Shown here piece by piece: positions 1 to 5,151 of a stretch of 5,151 nucleotides of DNA. This DNA is from Halovivax sp. (GTDB taxonomy: Archaea; Halobacteriota; Halobacteria; Halobacteriales; Natrialbaceae). A program made the translations under genes and the position numbers. Where the stretch lies: the NCBI GenBank assembly GCA_007135505.1, contig SLIS01000456.1, forward strand, positions 1-5,151, read 5' to 3'. The notes beneath the pieces were generated by a model. It did not search any database. It saw only the letters and a list, made by a program, of their open reading frames with translations, and was not told the DNA's origin. Each line of letters starts with the position of its first letter. The first letter of the stretch is position 1.

Positions 1-36
1 TCGAGCGTGCCAGCGGGAACCGACGACGTAGAACGC

Positions 37-750
37 TCAGTGTCCGTCGGTCGACTCGAGGTCGTCTTCGTCGTAGGCGTCCTCGTAGCGCGCCATCGCG
101 TCCGCGTAGCCCTGCCTGGCGAGGTCGTACGTCTCCCGAAGGTCGGCGATCGGTTCTTCGGTCGCGTCGACGCGGAGGTCGTCGTAGAAGGGGTCGAGGT
201 CGTGCGCTTCGGTCGTCCGGACGACGAGCGCGGCGCTCTGGATCGGCAACTCCTCTCGTTTGTCCCCACCTTCCTCGTCGCCGGCCTCGAGCGCGTCGAT
301 CAGCCGTTTCGCCAGCGGTTCGTCGGGGTCGCTCGCCTCGTAGCTCGCCGCGGTTGCCTCGATCACCGACTCACCCGTCAGCAGGTTACCCGCGACGGTG
401 TAGTTCTCGCCCTCGAGGTGGCCGTACCAGTCGAGACACTCCGCGCCGGAGAACGCGAACGTCCCGTCGGCGTCGACGCCGTGGAGCTGGCGGCCGGCGG
501 CGCCGTCGTCGGCGTTGAGCAGCGCCTCGAGGGCGTCCTCGATGGCGAGGCCCTCGTCGACGTACCGGATGCCGCGCCGGCCGAGGTCGACGTTGACCAG
601 ACTTTGTGTGGCTATCGCGCCGTTCTCGCTGGCGAACGGACAGAGCGTGCCGACGCCGGCGAGGCGAGTCGTGACCGCGACGCCGAATCGGCGTTGTCCC
701 TCGCCGTCTTCGTCCTCGTAGGTCTCCCGGACGCAGATGCTGAACGTCAT
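37..750 (-). CDS. DUF1028 family protein (putative Ntn-hydrolase fold), 237 aa
   Basis: The protein has the hallmarks of the DUF1028 family. It starts TFSICVRE, followed by a GVAVTTRLAGVG strand (residues 23-34), GAIATQS-VN (44-53), a GAEC-DWYGH motif (102-111), ENYTVAGNLLTG (115-126), and an EAGDEEGGDKRE plus QSAALVV block (155-177), and ends with an acidic helix. The family is thought to share the Ntn-hydrolase fold, but no reaction or substrate is firmly established, so none is assigned. There is no signal peptide or membrane segment, so it should be cytoplasmic. I chose the ATG at 750 because the family motif begins there and a GGAG ribosome-binding sequence lies 6 nt upstream. The open frame continues to an ATG at 1029, but that part is antisense-like shadow inside the protease gene. 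The gene lies 125 bp downstream of the CFI-box protease on the same strand. Read-through from it is possible, but no functional link is evident. Confidence 0.9.
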   Translation of the reverse strand: MTFSICVRETYEDEDGEGQRRFGVAVTTRLAGVGTLCPFASENGAIATQSLVNVDLGRRGIRYVDEGLAIEDALEALLNADDGAAGRQLHGVDADGTFAFSGAECLDWYGHLEGENYTVAGNLLTGESVIEATAASYEASDPDEPLAKRLIDALEAGDEEGGDKREELPIQSAALVVRTTEAHDLDPFYDDLRVDATEEPIADLRETYDLARQGYADAMARYEDAYDEDDLESTDGH

Positions 751-756
751 GGGCGT

Positions 757-760
757 CTCC
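757..760 (-). promoter_or_regulatory. Ribosome-binding site for the DUF1028 gene
   Basis: The minus strand reads GGAG here, 6 nt before the ATG at 750. This decides the start over the in-frame ATG at 1029. It also suggests a leadered message, which is less usual in haloarchaea than leaderless ones. Confidence 0.5.
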
Positions 761-775
761 AGGGAGTGGGCTGAC

Positions 776-781
776 AAAAAA
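776..781 (-). terminator. T6 tract between CFI-box protease and DUF1028 genes
   Basis: The minus strand carries six T in a row 95 nt after the protease stop codon, in otherwise GC-rich DNA. Archaeal RNA polymerase can stop at U-runs, so this could end the protease message. The tract also lies 26-31 nt before the DUF1028 start, where a TATA box would be for a leaderless gene, although the TGATTTTTTG context is a poor TATA match. The remaining spacer (782-875) shows only short GC-rich stems, such as gggc/gccc at 825-835. Confidence 0.35.
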
Positions 782-875
782 TCAGGCGTACCGGCAGTCG
801 TGTGCCGAAGTTCGGACCCCCTCGGGGCAGTGCCCTCGCGGGCGTCACCGACTCGAGGAGATCCGTCTCGGTCGA

Positions 876-2669
876 TTACCGCGATGCCAGTTCTCGAGCA
901 CGGATTCCGGCGTGGCCACCGGCACCCACCAGGATGCCGACGGCGTACAGGGCCGTGAGCGCGACGCCGATGGAGGCGCTCTCGACTGCCGACTCGGCAT
1001 TGGCCTGCCTGTCCGAGAGCGAAGCGCACAGGTCCACGATCTTTCGAGTGGTCCGGGCCGTCAGGCTCTCGGGGTGTTCGGCGAGCGTGTCGGCGATGGG
1101 TGGGCTGATGCGGTAGTAGAGGCCGACCAGTCCACGGCCCATCGGCGTCGCCGACATGGACTCATCACGGAAGCGCCGCAGCGAGGTAAGCGTGTGCCCC
1201 TCGCCCGCGGTCGCCGTCGTGATGAAACAGTCGCCGTCGTCGCTGTCGGTCGTGAACGACTGCGTGCTCCCGGTATCGGCGTCGTCGGCAGTCTCGGCGA
1301 CGGCGCGGAACTCGTAGTCCGTGCCCCCAGATAGCTCGGAGATCGTCTCGCTGAACGATCCCGTCGAGGTGAGCGTCTCGGGGGTCGTCGAGTTGGGGAA
1401 TCCGCTGCCGACTTCGCCCCACTCGAAGTAGACGTCTGCGCTGTTCGCGTCGCCGAGGTCGTTCAGCGAGCCGTTCAGCGTCGCGGCCGTCTCGCCGACG
1501 CCGGTGGCGGAGTTCGTCGAGACGGAGAGTCCGGGCTCGGATGGCTCCCCGAGGACCGCCGCTTCGGCATCGAGCAGTCCGTGACCCTGCTCGTTGTCGC
1601 TGAGGCCGATGTCCTCGGCGGTGTCCTGGAGTTGCTGGCGGGCTTCAGCGTTGGTCATGCCGTTGGCCATCAGGTGTGCGGCCGCACCGGCGACGTGCGG
1701 ACACGCCATCGACGTCCCCGAGAGCGTGTCGTAACCGTTGTTGATGTACGTCGAGTAGATGTCGCTGCCGGGCGCGGCGATGTCGACTTCGGGGCCGCGC
1801 GAGGAGAAACTCGAGATGTTGTCGTTGTCGTCAGTCGAGGAGACGGCGATCACGCTATCGTACGCCGCTGGATAGCCGACGCTGTCACAGCAGCCGTCGT
1901 TGCCCGCTGCGGCGACGACCAGCGTTCCCTGACTGACGGCGTACTCACAGGCGTCCTCGAGCGCCTGGACGGGGGTCGGACCCCCGAGTGAGAGGGAAGC
2001 GACGTCGATGCCCTGATCTGCGGCCCACTCGATGCCGGCCGCGACGTCGCCGAAGTCTCCGCCGCCGGACGAGTCGAGCACCTTCACAGCGTACAGGTCC
2101 GAATCCAGTGAGACGCCGACGACGCCGGTCCCGTTGTCCGGCGCGACTGCCGTCCCGGCACAGTGGGTGCCGTGTCCGTTGTCGTCGCCGTACGGTTCTG
2201 GACAGGTAGAACAGGTGGTTCCAAAAGCAGCGCCGCCTGCGACGTCGAGCGTCTCGTGATCGACCTGTACCCCGGTGTCGAGGATCGCGATCGACCCGCC
2301 GGCGCCGGTCTCACCTTCCTGGTGGAGTACGTCGCCGCCGACGCGGTCGACGCCCCACGGGACCGTCTGGAGTGCGAACGCTTTCTGGTCGGCCTCGACG
2401 TACCGAACGTGGGGGTTGTTCTCGAGTCCCTGGAGAGCCTCCTCGGGGAACTTCCCGACGATCGCTTTCCCGATCTGGTCGAAGTCTAGTTCGTGATGTA
2501 CTTCGTCTGCTGCCTGGCGAGCGAGCCCAACGGGGGCGTCTGCGGTCAGTCCGACGATCGTCCGTTCGGATGGCCCCTGTCCTGCTGCAGTACCTGCGAT
2601 TCCCGTGGCCGCCACGCCCGCAACGGTGCTGCGGAGTACGCGACGGCGTGTGATGTCGTTGTCTGACAT
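876..2669 (-). CDS. Tat-exported subtilisin-like (S8) protease with FN3-like domain and CFI-box C-terminus, 597 aa
   Basis: This is a secreted serine protease of the S8 (halolysin-like) family. A Tat signal (TRRRVLR at 7-13, hydrophobic to about 30) sends it out folded. An I9-type propeptide inhibitor follows (about 36-100, ending near VRYVEADQ). The catalytic domain (about 101-374) has Asp131 in AILDTG, His166 in GHGTHC, oxyanion Asn257 in AAAGND, and Ser320 in GTSMACPH, so all needed residues are present. An FN3/Ig-like beta domain covers about 380-475. From 481 a CFITTATAGEG module begins, with LRRFRD (497-502), GLYYRISPP (516-524), a hydrophobic segment (about 566-587) and an Arg-rich tail. 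It contains nine cysteines, including the adjacent pair 260/261. The start at 2669 is fixed by the Tat motif, and no ribosome-binding site is visible. Only AT-poor DNA lies just upstream, so the message probably has a long leader. It is a paralogue of the protease at 3027-4574. The activity and substrate specificity cannot be read from sequence; they are probably broad and extracellular. Confidence 0.93.
   Translation of the reverse strand: MSDNDITRRRVLRSTVAGVAATGIAGTAAGQGPSERTIVGLTADAPVGLARQAADEVHHELDFDQIGKAIVGKFPEEALQGLENNPHVRYVEADQKAFALQTVPWGVDRVGGDVLHQEGETGAGGSIAILDTGVQVDHETLDVAGGAAFGTTCSTCPEPYGDDNGHGTHCAGTAVAPDNGTGVVGVSLDSDLYAVKVLDSSGGGDFGDVAAGIEWAADQGIDVASLSLGGPTPVQALEDACEYAVSQGTLVVAAAGNDGCCDSVGYPAAYDSVIAVSSTDDNDNISSFSSRGPEVDIAAPGSDIYSTYINNGYDTLSGTSMACPHVAGAAAHLMANGMTNAEARQQLQDTAEDIGLSDNEQGHGLLDAEAAVLGEPSEPGLSVSTNSATGVGETAATLNGSLNDLGDANSADVYFEWGEVGSGFPNSTTPETLTSTGSFSETISELSGGTDYEFRAVAETADDADTGSTQSFTTDSDDGDCFITTATAGEGHTLTSLRRFRDESMSATPMGRGLVGLYYRISPPIADTLAEHPESLTARTTRKIVDLCASLSDRQANAESAVESASIGVALTALYAVGILVGAGGHAGIRARELASR
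879..1229 (-). other. CFI-box-type C-terminal module plus membrane segment of the protease (residues 481-597)
   Basis: The module starts at a Cys-Phe-Ile triplet and continues with the pattern TTATAGEG, LRRFRDESM, GRGLVGLYYR and ISPPIADTL. This matches the known CFI-box-CTERM type of domain seen at the ends of surface proteins in bacteria and archaea and proposed to act in protein sorting. A hydrophobic stretch near residues 566-587 and a basic tail (IRARELASR) follow, as expected for a stop-transfer anchor. Anchoring to the cell surface is inferred. No processing enzyme for this box is encoded in the window. Confidence 0.75.
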
Positions 2670-2771
2670 AGTGTAGTGCGCGACGCATGGCGTCTGTGAC
2701 CTCGCTTACGCTCGACGACGACCAGCGCCCCCAGCGCGTCCGGGACGACGCTCGCAATCGAACCCACGCCG

Positions 2772-2814
2772 CCGAGCTGACACCTCGGGACGACCCCGTC
2801 CCGACGCGGTCGTC
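2772..2814 (-). promoter_or_regulatory. Nested mutually exclusive hairpins in the probable leader of the CFI-box protease
   Basis: Three perfect inverted repeats overlap. A is ccgag/ctcgg (2772-2776 with 2784-2788), B is tcgggacg/cgtcccga (2785-2792 with 2797-2804, 4-nt loop), and C is gacgacc/ggtcgtc (2789-2795 with 2808-2814). B cannot form together with A or C, while A and C can form side by side. This is the topology of a two-state RNA leader. It lies 103-145 nt before the start codon and downstream of the proposed promoter, so it would be transcribed. GC-rich DNA often makes chance stems, so the role is uncertain. Confidence 0.35.
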
Positions 2815-2886
2815 ACCGGTTTGGGTGTGTCCACAGCGTGTCGTGTTCAGACGTGGCATGCGCCTACCCAACGGTTATTACCATGC

Positions 2887-2897
2887 TATATTAATAT
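2887..2897 (-). promoter_or_regulatory. Probable promoter (TATA region) of the CFI-box protease gene
   Basis: The minus strand reads ATATTAATATA in an AT-rich island, the strongest TATA-like sequence between the two protease genes. Transcription starting about 25 nt downstream would give a leader of roughly 190 nt. The core atattaatat (2888-2897) is a perfect palindrome, so it could in principle also drive plus-strand, antisense transcription. No better TATA element lies closer to the ATG at 2669. Confidence 0.5.
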
Positions 2898-2921
2898 TTC
2901 CATTGTCGTTGAACAGTGCTG

Positions 2922-2941
2922 TGTAGAAGACAGATTCTACA
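2922..2941. repeat. 7-bp perfect inverted repeat, candidate operator
   Basis: Half-sites tgtagaa (2922-2928) and ttctaca (2935-2941) are separated by 6 nt. The repeat sits about 25 bp upstream of the TATA-like core on the minus strand. This is a fitting place for a dimeric regulator of the CFI-box protease. Binding is inferred from symmetry and position only. Confidence 0.4.
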
Positions 2942-2949
2942 GACGTTCG

Positions 2950-2988
2950 GTCACAAACGTCGAGAAGTAATTTCGAAGTGTCACAAAC
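2950..2988. repeat. Two direct copies of gtcacaaac, 30 bp apart
   Basis: The 9-mer gtcacaaac occurs at 2950-2958 and 2980-2988, exactly 30 bp apart, close to three helical turns, so both copies face the same side of the DNA. An imperfect inverted repeat (tcgaga / tttcga, 2960-2976) lies between them. They are upstream of the proposed protease promoter, so they could be activator sites. The right copy overlaps the terminator hairpin of the upstream gene. Confidence 0.35.
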
Positions 2989-3010
2989 AGCTTCAAAAAA
3001 TGTGAAACTG
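2988..3010 (-). terminator. U-rich hairpin downstream of the acidic-linker protease
   Basis: In the minus-strand RNA, CAGUUUCA pairs with UGAAGCUG (8 pairs, one G-U). The U6 tract begins in the loop and its last U closes the stem. The hairpin begins 17 nt after the TAA at 3027-3029. A U-run right after a gene fits archaeal termination, although the U's lie mostly in the loop and not after the stem. Confidence 0.5.
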
Positions 3011-3026
3011 GCGTACCGCGGCGTGG

Positions 3027-4574
3027 TTAGAGGTCGCTCGTCTCGCTCGTCTCGTTACCAGCCTCGTCGACGACAGTGAGCCGGACGCTGTCGGGGCTGT
3101 CGCGAGTGCGCAGTTCGTGTTCGCCCGACGCACTCGAGGCGCTGACCGACGAACTCTCCGAATCCAGGACGGTGTCGCCATCGAGTAGTTCGGACGTTAC
3201 GGACTCGAGCGCGCCATCGTCGTCGGAGACTGCCCACTCGACGTCAGCGCGCGACCAGGGGCCCGAGTTCTGCGTGCTCAGCGAGAACTCGTCGATCTCT
3301 GGGTCTGACTCGACGTCGTCCTCGTCGTCTTCTTCTTCTTCGTCGTCGTCTTCTTCGTCCTCGTCTTCTTCGTCGTCCTCGTCGTCCTCGTCGTCGAGCT
3401 CGAGTGCGTTCGCGACGTTCAGTCGGCCGGCACCCTGTTCGTTGTCGTCGAGGCCGATGTCCTCAGCAGCGTTTTCGAGGAGGTCTCGAACCTCGTCGGG
3501 GTCGTAGCCGGCTGCGAGCAACGTCGCGGCGGCGCCAGCGACGTGTGGGCAGGCCATCGAGGTCCCCGAGAACTCCGCGTAGTCGTCTCGCGGAACGCTC
3601 GAGAGGACGTCGACACCGGGCGCGGCGATGTCGACTTCGGGGCCCGTCGAGGAGAAGTCCGCCAGTTCGTCGTTCTCGTCGGTGGCCGAGACGGCGATCA
3701 CGTCGTCGTACGCGGCCGGATAGCCGACACAATCGGTGCACGGACCCGAGTTGCCGGCTGCAGCGACGAGAACCACGCCCGCGTTGGTGGCGTACTCGAC
3801 GGCATCTTTGACGACCTCGGACCCGGAATCCGCCCCGAGACTCAGGTTCTGGACGTCGTGACCCTGGTCGGCCGACCAGACGATCCCTTCGGCGATGTCG
3901 TCCATCGAACCGCCCCCGCTGCAGTCGAGGACCTTCACCGCGTGCAGCGTCACGTCGGGTGCGACCCCGAGCACGCCGGCGCCGTCGTCCGCCGCACCGA
4001 CGGTTCCAGCACAGTGGGTGCCGTGGTCGTTGTCGTCGTCCCACGGCTCGAGACACTCCTCGATGTCGTTGCCACCGCCGAAGGGGCCGCCACCGCAGCC
4101 CGTGGTACAGGCGGCGTCGTCGGTCGCGTACCCCTCGCCGAGGTTCGCCGCGAGCGTCTCGTGGGTGGCGTCGATACCCGTGTCGATGACGGCGACGCTG
4201 ACCCCATCGCCCGTTTCGCCGTTCTCGATCGCGACGTCCGCTTCGACTTTCTCGATACCGTACGGCGTCTCCTGGCCGAGTGCGTGCATCCGACCGTTCT
4301 GTTCGACGTAGCGGACGTTCGGGTTGTTCTGGAGCGCCTCGACCGCCTGTTCGGAGAACCGACCGGAGATCGCACTCCCGATCTCACCGAACTCGAGTTC
4401 CTTCCGTACCGATTGCGCCGCTTGCCGAACCGCGCCCCGGTCGCTGCCGGGGGCGAGGCCGACGATGTACTCGCCCTCGTCCGCTGCAGTCGCCTTCCCC
4501 ACGAGTGCCGTTCCGACGGCACCCGCCGTTACTCCCTGTAGAATCGTTCGCCGTGAGTAATGCTCATCTCCCAT
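3027..4574 (-). CDS. Tat-exported subtilisin-like (S8) protease with poly-acidic linker and Ig/PKD-like C-terminal domain, 515 aa
   Basis: This is a secreted halolysin-type serine protease. The Tat signal is SRRTILQ (7-13) with a hydrophobic stretch and an ATA-type cleavage site near residue 30. The I9-like propeptide (about 35-99) ends at NVRYVEQNGRMHALG. The catalytic domain (about 100-392) has Asp131 (AVIDTG), His184 (DHGTHC), oxyanion Asn275 (AAAGNSG) and Ser339 (GTSMACPH), so it should be active. A Gly/Cys-rich insert at 155-177 (Cys156, 160, 174) separates Asp and His. Residues 394-420 are all Asp or Glu. The last 88 residues form a beta-rich domain (WSRADVEWAVSDDDG, VTSELLDG, VRLTVVDEAGN) of a kind common at the ends of haloarchaeal secreted proteins. 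No membrane anchor is present, so it is probably released. The start at 4574 is fixed by the Tat signal, and the close TATA box implies a very short leader. Its paralogue lies next downstream. Confidence 0.94.
   Translation of the reverse strand: MGDEHYSRRTILQGVTAGAVGTALVGKATAADEGEYIVGLAPGSDRGAVRQAAQSVRKELEFGEIGSAISGRFSEQAVEALQNNPNVRYVEQNGRMHALGQETPYGIEKVEADVAIENGETGDGVSVAVIDTGIDATHETLAANLGEGYATDDAACTTGCGGGPFGGGNDIEECLEPWDDDNDHGTHCAGTVGAADDGAGVLGVAPDVTLHAVKVLDCSGGGSMDDIAEGIVWSADQGHDVQNLSLGADSGSEVVKDAVEYATNAGVVLVAAAGNSGPCTDCVGYPAAYDDVIAVSATDENDELADFSSTGPEVDIAAPGVDVLSSVPRDDYAEFSGTSMACPHVAGAAATLLAAGYDPDEVRDLLENAAEDIGLDDNEQGAGRLNVANALELDDEDDEDDEEDEDEEDDDEEEEDDEDDVESDPEIDEFSLSTQNSGPWSRADVEWAVSDDDGALESVTSELLDGDTVLDSESSSVSASSASGEHELRTRDSPDSVRLTVVDEAGNETSETSDL
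3315..3395 (-). repeat. Low-complexity GAC/GAG/GAA tract coding for 27 straight acidic residues
   Basis: Twenty-seven consecutive codons are Asp or Glu, joining the catalytic domain to the C-terminal domain of the acidic-linker protease. The DNA is a near-microsatellite of 3-nt units (gtc, ctc and ttc on the plus strand). GAA codons are frequent here, unlike the GAG preference elsewhere in the gene. Slippage in whole units would change the linker length without breaking the frame. Such a linker would stay soluble and extended in high salt and may bind cations. Confidence 0.85.
4044..4112 (-). other. Cys/Gly-rich insert between catalytic Asp and His of the acidic-linker protease (residues 155-177)
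   Basis: The segment holds Cys156, Cys160 and Cys174 around a GGGPFGGG stretch. The paralogue has a shorter loop there with only Cys153 and Cys156. With Cys188, 218, 279, 282 and 342 the protein has eight cysteines, an even number that would allow four disulfides. A role in stability or calcium-independent folding is inferred. Confidence 0.5.
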
Positions 4575-4612
4575 GGTGTATGTGTTGCATGTACACTCAC
4601 AGAGGATGATAA

Positions 4613-4619
4613 CTTAAAA
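4613..4619 (-). promoter_or_regulatory. TATA box of the acidic-linker protease gene
   Basis: The minus strand reads TTTTAAG, centred about 42 nt before the ATG at 4574. A start about 25 nt downstream gives a leader of only some 15 nt. No GGAGG-like sequence precedes the ATG, which fits the short-leader style of haloarchaeal genes. Confidence 0.5.
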
Positions 4620-4696
4620 GACCCGTATGGTCTTCCCGATAAGCTGTTCGGAATAATAGGGGAACGTGAACGAAACAGGCGAAACGAATTGTTGTC

Positions 4697-4721
4697 ACAG
4701 TGAACGGTAGGAGACAGTGAA
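4697..4721. repeat. Two direct copies of acagtgaa in the divergent promoter region
   Basis: The 8-mer acagtgaa is at 4697-4704 and 4714-4721, 17 bp apart, 18 bp before the sepF TATA-like box. A second short repeat, cgaaac, occurs at 4671-4676 and 4680-4685. These could be regulator sites in the 196-bp spacer shared by sepF and the protease, but short repeats also arise by chance. Confidence 0.25.
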
Positions 4722-4738
4722 ACTCCGTCTGACGTAAG

Positions 4739-4746
4739 AACTATAC
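4739..4746 (+). promoter_or_regulatory. TATA-like box of sepF
   Basis: The sequence aactatac is centred about 28 nt before the ATG at 4771, after a purine-rich gtaaga that could be the BRE. This is the spacing expected for a leaderless haloarchaeal message. A weak aaggtg (4755-4760) also lies 10 nt before the start, so a leadered message is not excluded. Confidence 0.45.
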
Positions 4747-4770
4747 TGACAGCGAAGGTGTCTGTCGACT

Positions 4771-5127
4771 ATGGGACTCATGAGCAAAATTCTCGGCGGC
4801 GGGCAGTCCCGAACGACCGAGGATTACGTCGAACTCGACCTCGACGACGTAGCTGACCACGGAAGACAGGCGACGATGCACGTCCACGTCGCGGAGATCG
4901 ACGGACAGCCGTCCGCGATCGACATCAAAGACGCCGTCTACGACGGCGACATCGTCATCGCCGACATCACCCGCCTGCGCACGAAAGATAGCACGGCCGA
5001 ACACATCGTCGACGAGCTCCGGCAGGTCGCTCGAGAGGTCGACGGCGACATCGTCCAGAAAGGTGACGACCAGATCATCATCACGCCCACGGGCGTGCGG
5101 ATCGGCCGGGAGAAACTCGGCCGCTGA
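4771..5127 (+). CDS. sepF: SepF, archaeal FtsZ membrane anchor, 118 aa
   Basis: SepF binds FtsZ and tethers the division ring to the membrane. In archaea that lack FtsA it is the main anchor, and it is important for division in Haloferax. The N-terminus MGLMSKILGG forms the short amphipathic membrane-targeting helix, followed by an acidic linker (TEDYVELDLDD, 16-26). The SepF (DUF552) core spans about 36-118, with the signature IKDAVYDGDIVIADITRLR (52-70), the helix AEHIVDELRQVAREVDGD (76-93) and the last strands QIIITPTGVRI (101-111). The length is typical of archaeal SepF. I chose ATG 4771 over the in-frame ATG 4780 because the longer form keeps the full targeting helix and fits the TATA spacing. 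It is divergent from the protease gene on the left. The 24 bp after the stop show no clear terminator before the window ends. Confidence 0.95.
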   Translation: MGLMSKILGGGQSRTTEDYVELDLDDVADHGRQATMHVHVAEIDGQPSAIDIKDAVYDGDIVIADITRLRTKDSTAEHIVDELRQVAREVDGDIVQKGDDQIIITPTGVRIGREKLGR

Positions 5128-5151
5128 TACTGCTGGACAAAACGGTTCACA

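Larger units (their letters stand above)
2670..3026. other. 357-bp spacer between the two protease genes
   Basis: No convincing gene lies here on either strand. From right to left on the minus strand it holds a U-rich hairpin just after the upstream protease stop, a pair of 9-bp direct repeats, a 7-bp inverted repeat and an AT-rich core that looks like a promoter (about 2887-2897). About 200 bp of GC-rich DNA with nested inverted repeats then lead to the ATG at 2669. The base composition changes sharply near 2870, AT-rich on the right and GC-rich on the left. Confidence 0.7.

Noticed and set aside
7..774. Plus-strand open frame (255 aa) opposite the DUF1028 gene
   Set aside because: It is the mirror frame of a well-supported gene, Val/Arg-rich with no domain.
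805..835. Short palindromes between the CFI-box protease and DUF1028 genes (ccgaa/ttcgg, cccc/gggg, gggc/gccc)
   Set aside because: Stems of 4-5 bp with very small loops are expected by chance in GC-rich DNA and are not next to a T tract.
751..1029. N-terminal extension of the DUF1028 frame to an ATG at 1029
   Set aside because: The DUF1028 motif begins exactly at the ATG at 750, which has a ribosome-binding site. The extension is Arg-rich shadow sequence, partly overlapping the protease gene.
2311..2871. Minus-strand open frame starting in the spacer and running out of frame into the CFI-box protease
   Set aside because: Its sequence is Arg/Ser/Thr-rich with no family features. An upstream regulatory reading frame is possible but unsupported.
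2687..2926. Plus-strand small open frame (79 aa) in the spacer
   Set aside because: There is no ribosome-binding site or suitable upstream promoter, the composition is not that of a haloarchaeal protein, and it crosses the promoter region.
3076..3507. Plus-strand open frame with a long poly-serine run
   Set aside because: The serine run is the reverse reading of the Asp/Glu triplet tract, and there is no promoter or family signal.
3543..4541. Long plus-strand open frame (332 aa) opposite the acidic-linker protease
   Set aside because: It is the antisense shadow of a GC-rich gene with a clear family match. The translation is Arg/Val/Asp-rich with no recognisable motif.

Overview
The window looks like chromosomal DNA from a haloarchaeon. 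It is GC-rich with many TCGA/CTCGAG-type words, the encoded proteins are strongly acidic, the exported proteins carry twin-arginine (Tat) signals, and promoters look like archaeal TATA boxes with short or absent leaders. A member of the Natrialbales would fit, but this is inferred from style and not proven.

Layout: three genes lie on the minus strand and one on the plus strand. Reading the minus strand from right to left, 4574-3027 encodes a Tat-exported subtilisin-like (S8, halolysin-type) protease with a very acidic linker and a C-terminal Ig/PKD-like domain. Then 2669-876 encodes a second, paralogous S8 protease that ends in an FN3-like domain, a CFI-box-type C-terminal module and a membrane segment. 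Then 750-37 encodes a DUF1028 protein (probable Ntn-hydrolase fold, function unknown). The plus-strand gene at 4771-5127 encodes SepF, the archaeal membrane anchor of FtsZ, and is divergent from the first protease.

The two proteases share the same order of signal, I9 propeptide and catalytic domain and look like an old tandem duplication. Their C-termini have diverged: one seems built to be anchored at the cell surface and the other to be released or held by a flexible acidic tether. The 357-bp spacer between them (2670-3026) holds a U-rich hairpin terminator for the upstream gene, an AT-rich promoter, a 7-bp inverted repeat and a 9-bp direct repeat that could be operators, and a long GC-rich leader with mutually exclusive hairpins. 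The 196-bp spacer 4575-4770 holds two divergent promoters. SepF belongs to cell division and the DUF1028 protein has no established link to the proteases, so no single pathway unites the window.

I found no RNA gene, mobile element or CRISPR array, and no clear new multi-gene system. The most unusual points are the divergent C-terminal fates of the protease pair, the cysteine-rich insert in one of them, and the complex spacer between them.
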